DNA of 64,000 bases from Shewanella algidipiscicola (lineage in GTDB: Bacteria > Pseudomonadota > Gammaproteobacteria > Enterobacterales > Shewanellaceae). Numbering within the stretch: position 1 is the first letter of the stretch; each line of letters starts with the position of its first letter. Positions 54,171 through 63,349 of this stretch are shown piece by piece. The translations under genes were made by a program, and so were the position numbers. The DNA lies in the NCBI RefSeq assembly GCF_003605125.1, contig NZ_QPQT01000021.1, positions 1-64,000 on the forward strand, read 5' to 3'. Below the pieces are notes generated by a model that saw only the letters and a program-made list of their open reading frames with translations, searched no databases and was not told the origin of the DNA.

Positions 54171-55766
54171 TTAATGGTGATGATGTTTGTGAGTATGCTG
54201 CTCTGTTTTTGCGCTTATGGCGTCACCATTGTGTGCATGAGCCGTATCATCATGGTGATGATCGTGGACTTTGGGTGTCCACAGGGTGATACGCGCCATA
54301 AATTTACGGGGTCCTAGCCTAAGCAAGCTGGCGCCAAACAGGAAGGCAATAACGGCTAAGGCTGCGGTATTCAGGTTTTGTGGCAGGGCAATAATGGTGC
54401 TCCATTGCGGGATCAGCCAATGGGTGCCTAATAGGCAAATAATAATCAGTCCGGCTAATAGCAATCTTTGGGTCCAGTTCATCAGTTTTAGTTGCGCCAG
54501 ATTAAATACCGGTGCGGCGAGCAGTGCGACCATGATAGCCTCGATACTCCAGCCACTGTAGGCCAGCGATAAGGCTAATACGGCGCCGCCAAGATTGCAA
54601 AAACGCATGGGTAAAAACAGCGCCATTAGCACCAGCACTTGCACCAATGGGTTTTCGAGTGGCACTAATGGGTGGCCGATAAGGTTGGCTAGAATCAAAC
54701 TGAGGATGATCCACGGCGCGCTTCTATCCACTAAATGGGCGAAGCCAAAACGCCACGCCGAGATAGGTAGCCCTTGATGAGGGTCGGTCAGCTGTACTCT
54801 AGTCAGAGTGAGTAGCAGACCGATAAGGGTTAGGCCGATCAGTTGGATCATCGCCAGGCTTGGCCCCAGCAATAGTAAGGTGATCACTAGCGCTTCTGGG
54901 CCTGCCAGTCGTTGCAGCCAGCGCTTGCCTAATTGTGGGTGTTGTGGCGATAAACCCAATAGATAGCGCAAGGTGGCGATAACATAGGCCAAAATCAGCA
55001 CAGGCGCCAAGGTCATTAGCCATTGCATCAGTTGTTCAGTACTGTGGCTGTGATCATGATGTTCGTGTCCACCTGAATCCATGGCGAGCAGAATAAACAG
55101 CAAGGCGATACCGAGCAGGCTGCCAATACCGGCCTGGTATTCATATTTACCTTGTTTGTCGCTGATATTGTTACCATGGGGTTGATGCAGTACCACATGC
55201 AAAATGGAGCCAGTGACAAAGGCTTGCAGATAAACAGTGTTATCTAGGCTGAGGTGATTAAGCAGTTGTTCGCCCGCGAAGTAGCCGACGCCTGTAAGCA
55301 GCATCATGCTAGCCAATACCGCCATCGCCCAGCGGCTGCCTACTTGGGGTTTAAGTAACCACCATATGGCCAAGCCGACCGGCAGCCGGTGCAATATCAC
55401 CCCCAAGGCCAGTAGCGCCGAGTTGCCCTCTTGTTGGGCTAGTACCATGGCGCCACCATCTGTCATGGTATGTAGCAATAGGCCTGTGATCCCCAGCGTT
55501 AGTGTGAGGTTATGGGTCACTTCAGAATAGCGATGGAAGAGGCGCTCACTCAGGGTGGGGCCCCACAAACCTATGATCACAAACACTATGGCTAAGAAGC
55601 CACCGTGCTCTAATAGTTCAGGCAGAATATGGATTAACACTAAGCCGCCTAGCGAGACAAAGATAAATCCATCTAAGCCTTTTTGCAGGCCTGTTCCCGT
55701 GGTAAAGAAACGGTAGAACAGTGGGCCTAGCAGGAGTGCAATACAACTGGCGACGAGATAGTACAT
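54171..55766 (-). CDS. Two-part His-rich membrane protein with ZIP-like N-terminus
   Basis: A 531-residue membrane protein with about 16 helices. The N-terminal half (about 1-235) has ZIP-like features: GLVLIHILPELLEHGG, LHTMTDGGAMVLA and ILHRLPVGLAIWW carry the helix-4/5 His and Glu-like metal residues. A His cluster (GGHEHHDHSH, about 240) separates it from a second half of about 8 helices, and the C-terminus is His-rich (HDHHHDD, HTHKHHHH). Metal transport is likely but the direction and the role of the second half are unknown. The ATG at 55766 is preferred over a TTG. Confidence 0.75.
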   Translation of the reverse strand: MYYLVASCIALLLGPLFYRFFTTGTGLQKGLDGFIFVSLGGLVLIHILPELLEHGGFLAIVFVIIGLWGPTLSERLFHRYSEVTHNLTLTLGITGLLLHTMTDGGAMVLAQQEGNSALLALGVILHRLPVGLAIWWLLKPQVGSRWAMAVLASMMLLTGVGYFAGEQLLNHLSLDNTVYLQAFVTGSILHVVLHQPHGNNISDKQGKYEYQAGIGSLLGIALLFILLAMDSGGHEHHDHSHSTEQLMQWLMTLAPVLILAYVIATLRYLLGLSPQHPQLGKRWLQRLAGPEALVITLLLLGPSLAMIQLIGLTLIGLLLTLTRVQLTDPHQGLPISAWRFGFAHLVDRSAPWIILSLILANLIGHPLVPLENPLVQVLVLMALFLPMRFCNLGGAVLALSLAYSGWSIEAIMVALLAAPVFNLAQLKLMNWTQRLLLAGLIIICLLGTHWLIPQWSTIIALPQNLNTAALAVIAFLFGASLLRLGPRKFMARITLWTPKVHDHHHDDTAHAHNGDAISAKTEQHTHKHHHH

Positions 55767-55997
55767 ATTTAGTGTTAACAAGGGAGTCTAGAAAGCCAGA
55801 TAGTATACCAGTGTTATCCTGTCCAATCGAATAATTAGCGCGCAGCATCATTTAATTTACATAGCCAAGGCGATAAGCGTCGCAGCTCATGGGCTAAAGA
55901 TGTTGTGTAAAACCTGTATTTGTTGTGCTATTTGCTGATAAGTATTGAGAATAAGTTGTACAATGGGGCTTAAATTTTTTTGACCAATATTTGAGTT

Positions 55998-56600
55998 ATG
56001 GACATATTTTCTGCTGCGGTAATGTTGTTTCTGATTATGGACCCGCTTGGCAACCTGCCAATTTTTGCCTCCATATTGCGTCATATTGAGCCCAAGAAGC
56101 GGCGCCGAGTCCTGATCAGAGAGTTAATCTTTGCGCTGATCATTATGCTGCTGTTTCTGTATGCTGGCGAAGCTATATTGAACTTCCTTAATTTGCGTTC
56201 TGAGTCGGTGAGCATCGCTGGCGGTATCATCTTATTTTTGATTGCCATTCGGATGATTTTCCCCCAACCCGGTGGCGTGGTGGGATTAGCTGCAGGCGAA
56301 GAACCATTTATCGTGCCAATGGCGATTCCACTCATGGCTGGACCGTCGATATTAGCGGCCTTAATTTTGTTAGCCCATACCGATAGCACCCGCATGATGG
56401 ATTGGACCCTCGCCTTGTTAGGTGCTTGGGGAGCCAGTGCCGTTATCTTACTCTTCTATAAAGGGTTCACTAAGCTACTGGGTGACAAAGGTCTGACTGC
56501 TGTCGAACGCCTAATGGGAATGGTGTTGGTGATGATTTCGGTGCAGATGTTCCTCGATGGTATAGCCAACTATATGGCGCACACGGGGCAAGCTAACTAG
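55998..56600 (+). CDS. MarC family membrane protein (YhgN-like)
   Basis: A 200-residue inner-membrane protein with six helices. The opening FSAAVMLFLIMDPLGNLPIF and the middle PMAIPLMAGPSILAALILLA are the conserved repeats of MarC/UPF0056. It resembles E. coli YhgN in length and order. Despite the name MarC it is not established as a drug exporter; the function is unknown. Confidence 0.9.
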   Translation: MDIFSAAVMLFLIMDPLGNLPIFASILRHIEPKKRRRVLIRELIFALIIMLLFLYAGEAILNFLNLRSESVSIAGGIILFLIAIRMIFPQPGGVVGLAAGEEPFIVPMAIPLMAGPSILAALILLAHTDSTRMMDWTLALLGAWGASAVILLFYKGFTKLLGDKGLTAVERLMGMVLVMISVQMFLDGIANYMAHTGQAN

Positions 56601-56865
56601 ATGTAGCATCAAGGCTTGCCTGCAAATGTGGTAAGCCTTGTGTTAACCCGTACCCTAAGCCCTGTGACTATTTAATCCCCTTTTTGTCTATCTAACTCCC
56701 TAACCATTGCCATAGCGTCACCGTAGTGGATTGGCTGTGATTGTGATCCTTTTAGTGCCTAGCAGACTAGAATAAACACTATAAACCAATCTATACGGCA
56801 TATCTGCTGGTGCAGATTAGCTCATGACTGTGGTGATTTATTACCGCTCGGTATGGGGGGATACA

Positions 56866-59475
56866 ATGAAGTATCAGTGTGTTGCAAGAAAACTCTCGGC
56901 GTTTTTTTTGGCAGGACTTTTGCTGGCTTCAAGTAGCTTTGCCGCCCCGCAAGTGCGCGGTGGCGATGCTTCTGGGGGATTGGCCGATGCAGGGGTGATC
57001 AATCAACAGCGCATTCTCTATTGGCTGGTCAAACGAGGTGAATTGGCCAGTGATGCCACTGACGCCCAGCGCCGTGATGCGCTTGCGGCCTTTACGGCCA
57101 GAGCTAAGGGCTACCCGCAGAATACGGCTGTTATCTTGAGCCGCCTTGAGCGCCAGCAAAGATTGCGATCTAAGAGTCTGCCGTCCACTCGCACCATGAG
57201 TTTTGCTGCCGCCCGCGCCGACACGGATATAAGTAAAACCGTTAAAGTGCTGGCTATCTTGATTGATTTCCCCGATCTACCCCACGACAACAATCGCTTA
57301 TCTGCTGGTGATACCAGCATGTATTATCCCAGTTATCCGCAGGCTCATTATCAAGATCTGATGTTTTCCACCTCGGGCTTTGCTGGGCCGCAGGGGCAAA
57401 ATCTCATCAGTGCTTATCAATATTATCAAGCGGCTTCTGGCGGCAGTTTATTTTTTACGGGTAACGTTAAGGGCTGGTATACCGCTAGCCAAAATGCGGC
57501 TTACTATGGTGAAAATGACCCCAATAATAGTGATGACGATCAAGCCGTGCCCGAATTAGTTAAAGAGGCGGTGACGCAGGCCTTAGCTAATATGACTCCA
57601 GCCGAAATCGACACCTATGACGTGGAAGACCCATACGATCTCGATGGCGATGGTAATCTTAATGAGGCCGATGGCGATATCGATCATGTGATGCTGTTTC
57701 ACTCCAGTATTGGTGAAGAGGCGGGGGGCGGCGTTCTGGGGCGCGATGCCATTTGGTCGCATCGTTATTTTGTCTATCACGCCGGTGCTCCAGGATATGC
57801 CATTGCCGGCACTAACAAGAAAGTGTTTGGCTATACGATTCAGCCCATAGATGCCGCCGCTGGCGTTGTCGTGCATGAGTTTGGCCATGCACTGGGTTTG
57901 CCCGATGAATATGACACCACCAACACTGGCGATGGTTCGCCAGTGGGGGATTGGTCGATCATGTCGAGTGGCAGCTGGTCGGGTGAACTTGCTGGTACCC
58001 AGCCTGTGGGTTTTAGTCCCTATGCTCGCTCTTATCTACAGGATAAATATCGGGGTAACTGGGTGAGAGAGTTACAAGTCGATCTCGACAGCATCCCTGT
58101 TGGTGGTCAAGAGGTGCGCCTTGTCGAGGCGGTTAATTATGACCAAGTCAATCAAATTGCCCTGAGGCTACCCGCGGTCGATATCACCTTTAAGGCGCCC
58201 TATTCTGGCGCTTATCAATACTATTCCAATCAAGGCAATTTACTCAGTACCGCGGCAGCGGTGAATATCGATTTTCCAGCAAGTAATACTTTGACCCTTA
58301 AGATGAAGGCGCATTGGGATATTGAGCTTAATTATGATTATGCTCAGGTGATGATCGATGGTGTGGCACTTAAGGGGAATTACACTCGAGCCAGTAATGG
58401 GATTAATGGGGCGACCAATATTATCACCGGCACGTCGGCGGATATCGGCGCGGCCGAGGGCGTGGATAATTGGGTCGACTTAACGTTTGATGTTTCTGGA
58501 TACGCTGGCAGTACGGGTAGGCAACTAAGTATCGTGTACCGCACAGATGACGCTGTGGGTGGATATGGTTTGGTGGTTGACGATATTGGTCTATTCGATG
58601 GTAATAATCGCCTCTATTTCGATGGCGCAGAAGCTGCCGGAGTGATGCAGTTAACCGGGGGTTTTGTGCGAATTGATAACAATCGTCCCGGTGGTGAGCG
58701 CCGTTACCTAGTGCAACTACGCAGCCATAATGGTCTCGATGCCGGCTTGGCCAGCCGCGATTATGAGCCCGGTGTGCTGTTATGGTTGGAAAACTTGAGT
58801 GAGGTCGACAACAACGTCAGCAATCATCCGGGCAGAGGCTTGATTGGCGTGGTGGACGCAGATCAAAACTTAATTGGCAACGCCGCCACGCAAGTGCAGA
58901 TCCGCGATGCGACTTTCAGCATGTTCAATCAATCACGCTATTTTAATGACAATCACCTATCGGCTATCAGTTTGTTCGATGATCGCCGTGATTACAGTGC
59001 GCCCTTACAACCACAGTCAGGTTTAGTGTTACCAGTATTAGGGCTCACTATGGAGGTTATTGAACAGCAAGCAGATTCTAGCGTTGCTAGGGTGCGGTTT
59101 GAATACCGCAGTGAATCTGTCAACCTGCCCAGTGCTAATTTTGATTATGTGGCGACCGAGTTAAGGGTCGCGTTTAGCAATACCACATCCGGTGGCAGCG
59201 GGCCGTTTAGCTATGTGTGGGCGTTTGGCGATGGCAGTAGCAGTACCGATATCTCTCCTACTCATACCTACGCCAATACTGGGCGCTATCAGGTGACATT
59301 AACGGTTACCGATGGCAGCAATAATCAATCGAGTGTGACGCAAACGGTTATCGTGGCGACGACCCGTGATGACGATACCGGTTCCGACTCTGGCGGCGGT
59401 GGTAGTTTGGGCTGGATGGCGCTGTCGTTGTTATTATTGCTAGGTTATCGTTTTTGTGGGCGTAAGCAGCAATAA
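56866..59475 (+). CDS. Secreted M6 metalloprotease with PKD and GlyGly-CTERM
   Basis: An 869-residue secreted protease of the immune-inhibitor-A/M6 family. Order: signal peptide (about 1-27), propeptide, catalytic domain with zinc motif VVHEFGHALGLPDEYD (about 335-350), a long beta-rich region, a PKD domain (about 755-840, with YVWAFGDGSSSTD) and a C-terminal GGGGSLGWMALSLLLLL helix followed by GRKQQ. The last part is a GlyGly-CTERM tail, known to be cut by rhombosortase with secretion by the type II system. The ATG at 56866 has a GGGGGGA site; an upstream ATG in frame adds 14 unrelated residues. Confidence 0.9.
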   Translation: MKYQCVARKLSAFFLAGLLLASSSFAAPQVRGGDASGGLADAGVINQQRILYWLVKRGELASDATDAQRRDALAAFTARAKGYPQNTAVILSRLERQQRLRSKSLPSTRTMSFAAARADTDISKTVKVLAILIDFPDLPHDNNRLSAGDTSMYYPSYPQAHYQDLMFSTSGFAGPQGQNLISAYQYYQAASGGSLFFTGNVKGWYTASQNAAYYGENDPNNSDDDQAVPELVKEAVTQALANMTPAEIDTYDVEDPYDLDGDGNLNEADGDIDHVMLFHSSIGEEAGGGVLGRDAIWSHRYFVYHAGAPGYAIAGTNKKVFGYTIQPIDAAAGVVVHEFGHALGLPDEYDTTNTGDGSPVGDWSIMSSGSWSGELAGTQPVGFSPYARSYLQDKYRGNWVRELQVDLDSIPVGGQEVRLVEAVNYDQVNQIALRLPAVDITFKAPYSGAYQYYSNQGNLLSTAAAVNIDFPASNTLTLKMKAHWDIELNYDYAQVMIDGVALKGNYTRASNGINGATNIITGTSADIGAAEGVDNWVDLTFDVSGYAGSTGRQLSIVYRTDDAVGGYGLVVDDIGLFDGNNRLYFDGAEAAGVMQLTGGFVRIDNNRPGGERRYLVQLRSHNGLDAGLASRDYEPGVLLWLENLSEVDNNVSNHPGRGLIGVVDADQNLIGNAATQVQIRDATFSMFNQSRYFNDNHLSAISLFDDRRDYSAPLQPQSGLVLPVLGLTMEVIEQQADSSVARVRFEYRSESVNLPSANFDYVATELRVAFSNTTSGGSGPFSYVWAFGDGSSSTDISPTHTYANTGRYQVTLTVTDGSNNQSSVTQTVIVATTRDDDTGSDSGGGGSLGWMALSLLLLLGYRFCGRKQQ

Positions 59476-59478
59476 GGG

Positions 59479-60051
59479 TTATTCGAGTTTATGTTGTTCG
59501 ATAAGGCGCTGCGCCGCCGGTAAAAAGATTTCGCTGACGATGAGCTGCTGCTCGTTATGGCTGAAATAACGCCTTCTGCCCCAGAGCGTATGTTCACTGC
59601 TTTGGTGCAGGGACTCGATAAGCTTGGCTAAGGTGCTGCAGGCGTTAAACTGACCCACTTCAATTTTACCTGGGATGAACTCACCACTGTTGAACAGCAG
59701 TTCGCCAAGGGGGCGATTACCCAAGGTTAAAAAGTCTGACTGAGCATTGTCGAGCATACTGCCGGGGACTAGTGTACGGGCAAAGACCCAAGGCAAACCG
59801 TCAAGGCACAGTAGTACTTCTCTAATCCAGGCCTGTTTTTGCTGCGGCATCTCATTTGCGAAGGGGCTGAGAATATCTTCACCCAAGACCTTTACCTCAA
59901 ATTGACCGCAGTGAGACTTAAGCTTTTGGGTTAAACTACCCGGGGCGAGTAGCCAATCTTTGAGGGGAGAAGGCGGCAGGTGCGGAATCTTATCAGCGGC
60001 ATACCAGTGAAGAGATTCACCATAGGGAAAGCTTAATTTCGTTACACTCAT
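59479..60051 (-). CDS. ubiC: Chorismate--pyruvate lyase UbiC
   Basis: A 190-residue soluble enzyme that cleaves chorismate to 4-hydroxybenzoate and pyruvate, the first step of ubiquinone synthesis. Family segments are WIREVLLCLDGLPWVFARTLVP and LGNRPLGELLF, and LWGRRRYFSHN near the end. It stands alone, with no ubiA after it, converging on the M6 protease gene 3 bp away. Confidence 0.9.
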   Translation of the reverse strand: MSVTKLSFPYGESLHWYAADKIPHLPPSPLKDWLLAPGSLTQKLKSHCGQFEVKVLGEDILSPFANEMPQQKQAWIREVLLCLDGLPWVFARTLVPGSMLDNAQSDFLTLGNRPLGELLFNSGEFIPGKIEVGQFNACSTLAKLIESLHQSSEHTLWGRRRYFSHNEQQLIVSEIFLPAAQRLIEQHKLE

Positions 60052-60223
60052 TGGATTCTCGGTACTATACTCCCAAACGTCAGCAGTTTATCATGCTGGA
60101 ACTATGATGTCGGTAATTAAAGTATTGGCAAAATGTGGCGATAATTGAGTATCAATAGAATCAAGACAAAGCCGCTTCAGCTGACAATGGCGAGCTTAAA
60201 CAATTAGGGAGTACCCACCAAAG

Positions 60224-60631
60224 ATGAAACAGTTTGCATTGTTACTGTTACTGTTGGCGAGCTGTAGCATGAGCCATAGCGCTTTTGCCGCCAAAGATGA
60301 TGTTGTCGATACTTATGCTTATTACGGCTTTACCCCCGATATTGTCACCAACTATATCTCCAATCGCAAGAAACTTGGCTTTGTTAAAATTAGCGTCGAG
60401 CTGATGGTTAAAGCCCCAGAAGACCTCGTGGTGTTGCAACATCACGATCCCCTGCTGCGAGCGGCAATTTTAGAGATATTAGGCGCTCAAACAGAAGACA
60501 AGGTGAAATCATTAGTGGGCAAAGAGGAGATCCGTCGAGAGTGCTATGAGGCTGTCAATCGACTATTGCAACAAGAGGTGGGTAAACCTTTGGTCGTCAA
60601 TATGTTGTTTACCAAATATCTGTATGACTGA
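60224..60631 (+). CDS. FliL-like exported protein
   Basis: A 135-residue protein with a signal segment ending SMSHSAFAA. Middle and C-terminal features (FVKISVELMVKAPEDLVVLQHHDPLLRAAILEIL and the VVNMLFTKYLYD end) match FliL, which stabilises the flagellar motor. It lies outside any flagellar operon; solitary FliL relatives occur in Shewanella. Here the N-terminus looks like a cleavable signal or anchor (LLASCSM) rather than a plain TM helix. Confidence 0.85.
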   Translation: MKQFALLLLLLASCSMSHSAFAAKDDVVDTYAYYGFTPDIVTNYISNRKKLGFVKISVELMVKAPEDLVVLQHHDPLLRAAILEILGAQTEDKVKSLVGKEEIRRECYEAVNRLLQQEVGKPLVVNMLFTKYLYD

Positions 60632-60825
60632 CCGCGGTTAGTTAACTCAGCATTGTCTGTGGCCACGTAGCCTATCTTGCGTGGTCACCTCTTTAATGGT
60701 ATTGGCTTCATGACTCTGGCTGATAAACCTTGGCACGCGACTAATCCCCCCCAAGTGCCCACCGTAAATCTAAATCAACATCGGCGAAATAGAGCCAGAT
60801 TAAGCCAACCAATAAGGCTAAGTTA

Positions 60826-61875
60826 GTGAAAAAGACGCTATCATCACATAAAAAACCTAACCAGATGCCAGCTAGCAAGGCTCAAGGTGGCAAGGGGCTT
60901 CATCCGCGAAACGTGCATGGTAATGGCTATGACTTTAACGCCTTGATCGCCAAGACGGAGCAGCTAAGTCCGTTTGTACGCCCGAATCCTTACGGTAATT
61001 TGTCGATCGATTTTGCCGATGAACAGGCGGTTAAAACCTTGAATTTAGCCTTACTTCGGTTGCATTACGGTATCGATTATTGGGATATCCCTGCCGGTTT
61101 TTTGTGTCCCCCCATCCCAGGGCGGGTCGATTATCTGCACCACTTAGCCGATCTCTTAGCCGAGGACAGTGCAGCGGATACACATCGAAACCGTCCTCAA
61201 GCTAAACCAACGAAAGGCACAAAAATTCAGGTGTTAGACATAGGCACAGGGGCTAATGGTATCTATCCTATTTTAGGTGCACAAACCTATGGCTGGCGTT
61301 TCGTCGCCAGCGACATCGATCCCCTATCGATAGCCAATGTACACACTATTATTGATCGTAACCCGTCGCTGCAGGGGAAGGTCAACCTACGCCTGCAGAG
61401 CACATCCAAGGCCATCTTCAATGGCGTCATCAAGTCACAGGAGCGCTTCGATTTAACCATGTGTAACCCGCCGTTTCATGCTTCATTGGCGCAGGCCGCT
61501 GCCGGTAGTGAGCGCAAGTTGGCGAACCTTGCTGCCAACCGTCTTGCTAAAGGGCACGCAACATCGGCCAGCAAGCCTACGGCTAAGCTTAATTTTGGTG
61601 GTCAGAAGGCGGAGTTATGGTGTGAAGGGGGAGAGCAGAGGTTCTTATTGGATATGATCGATGAGAGTAAAACCTTTGCCTTGCAATGCTTGTGGTTTAG
61701 CAGTTTAGTGTCTAAAAAAGAGAACGTAACGCCTTGCTATAACGCGCTGCAACGACTCGGCGCCGTCACGGTGAAAACCATAGATATGACCCAAGGTAAT
61801 AAGCTAACGCGGGTATTGGCATGGAGTTTTCTCACTCCGTCCCAGCGACAGATGTGGCATAAATTTCGCTGTTAA
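60826..61875 (+). CDS. rlmF: 23S rRNA (adenine1618-N6)-methyltransferase RlmF
   Basis: A 349-residue enzyme methylating A1618 of 23S rRNA. The N-terminus is lysine-rich (RNA binding), LHPRNVHGNGYDFNALI opens the conserved part, the S-adenosylmethionine motif is VLDIGTGANGIYP and the catalytic motif is TMCNPPFHASL. It starts with GTG at 60826. It ends 2 bp before the convergent trkH stop. Confidence 0.93.
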   Translation: MKKTLSSHKKPNQMPASKAQGGKGLHPRNVHGNGYDFNALIAKTEQLSPFVRPNPYGNLSIDFADEQAVKTLNLALLRLHYGIDYWDIPAGFLCPPIPGRVDYLHHLADLLAEDSAADTHRNRPQAKPTKGTKIQVLDIGTGANGIYPILGAQTYGWRFVASDIDPLSIANVHTIIDRNPSLQGKVNLRLQSTSKAIFNGVIKSQERFDLTMCNPPFHASLAQAAAGSERKLANLAANRLAKGHATSASKPTAKLNFGGQKAELWCEGGEQRFLLDMIDESKTFALQCLWFSSLVSKKENVTPCYNALQRLGAVTVKTIDMTQGNKLTRVLAWSFLTPSQRQMWHKFRC

Positions 61876-61877
61876 GG

Positions 61878-63320
61878 CTAATATTTCCAAAAATGCGGAT
61901 GAAACAGTACCGCCACGGTTAAAATTTCTAAGCGACCCAGTAACATGCCGATCGCCAATGCCCATTTAGCCACATCTGGCAGTGATGCAAAGTTTCCCGC
62001 GGGGCCGATGACAGGCCCAAGCCCAGGGCCGACATTGGTCACAGCGGTGATCGCACCAGTAAAGCTGGTGGTCGGATCGAGCCCTGTCATCACGAGTATG
62101 ACCGACAGTGTCACGATAACCAGCATAAACAGCAGGACGAAGGTGACTAGTGAACGTATAATATCTTCGCTAATAGCGCGACCATTGTAGCGTTCCTTGA
62201 AGATGCCGTTAGGGTGGAACTGCTGCTTAAGTTGTTCGCGCATGATGGCGATGGCAATTTGGAAGCGGAAAATTTTAATCCCCCCCGATGTCGATCCCGA
62301 GCAGCTACCTGCAAACATTAAAAACAGAAAGACAACGTTGGCTAACGCTCCCCAGGCGGTATAGTCAGTGAGGCCATAACCTGTGGTGGTGACTACGGAA
62401 ACCACGTTAAAGCTGGCTAGGCGCAAGGCATCGATAGGCGTCATTTCGTGTCCTTGCCAAAGCCAAAAGGCGAGGCTGCAAGAGACGCACAGCAAAAATA
62501 ATAGGTAGCCTTTAACCTGATCATCATTCCATATTTTTACCGAACGCTGCGACAGTGAATGCACAAACATTAATAACGGTAGTCCCCCCGCTGCCATAAA
62601 CAGAGTGCCAACCCAATGCGCCGAGTTCGAGAAGGCCGCCATCGAGCTGTCGGAGGTAGAGTAGCCGCCAGTCGAAAGGGTGGTCATGGCGTGGTTTATG
62701 GCCTGAAACCAGGTCATCCCGGCGAGGTGATAGGCGACGCCACAAGCTACAGTCAGCCCCACATAGACAAAAAATAACTGTTTGGCCATATTCTGCGTGC
62801 GGGGCACGGCTTTCTCGCCCCAGTCTGATGACTCGGTACGAAATAGTCGCATGCCACCGACGTTAAGGAAGGGCAAAATAGCCACTGCCATTACAATAAA
62901 GCCAATGCCGCCGAGCCACTGCAGTAGTGATCGCCAGATAAGGATGCTGTGATCCATGGTGTCTAAGTTAGATAGTACCGTCGAGCCTGTGGTGGTGATC
63001 CCCGACATGGTTTCGAAGAACGCGTCGGTGTAGTTAATGCCGTGATACAGGGTAAAAGGCATGGCAGCGAACAAGCTAACAATCAGCCAGGTGAGGCTGG
63101 TGAGCAGAAACATATCGCGTATATTAAGACGCAATTTGTCTCTGTGTCCTTGGTGCATCGAGGCGCTTGCACAAGTGCCGGTAACCAATGAGGCGATCAT
63201 AAAGGCTCCCACTGTTTCTTCACCATAGAATAGGGCGAAGAGCAGCGGGATAAACATAAAGGCGGTCAGCGTCGACAGAAAAACACCTAATATGAACAGT
63301 AATGGCCGAATATTAAGCAT
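61878..63320 (-). CDS. trkH: Potassium uptake protein TrkH
   Basis: A 480-residue membrane subunit of the Trk K+ uptake system. It has four pore-loop repeats with filter-like segments: MSGITTTGSTVL, LSTGGYSTSDSS, VVTTTGYGLTDY and VTNVGPGLGPV. It pairs with the nucleotide-binding TrkA encoded immediately upstream (30 bp), so trkA-trkH form an operon. Confidence 0.94.
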   Translation of the reverse strand: MLNIRPLLFILGVFLSTLTAFMFIPLLFALFYGEETVGAFMIASLVTGTCASASMHQGHRDKLRLNIRDMFLLTSLTWLIVSLFAAMPFTLYHGINYTDAFFETMSGITTTGSTVLSNLDTMDHSILIWRSLLQWLGGIGFIVMAVAILPFLNVGGMRLFRTESSDWGEKAVPRTQNMAKQLFFVYVGLTVACGVAYHLAGMTWFQAINHAMTTLSTGGYSTSDSSMAAFSNSAHWVGTLFMAAGGLPLLMFVHSLSQRSVKIWNDDQVKGYLLFLLCVSCSLAFWLWQGHEMTPIDALRLASFNVVSVVTTTGYGLTDYTAWGALANVVFLFLMFAGSCSGSTSGGIKIFRFQIAIAIMREQLKQQFHPNGIFKERYNGRAISEDIIRSLVTFVLLFMLVIVTLSVILVMTGLDPTTSFTGAITAVTNVGPGLGPVIGPAGNFASLPDVAKWALAIGMLLGRLEILTVAVLFHPHFWKY

Positions 63321-63349
63321 ATTGAGCTGCCGCTGAGTTAAAGATACGA

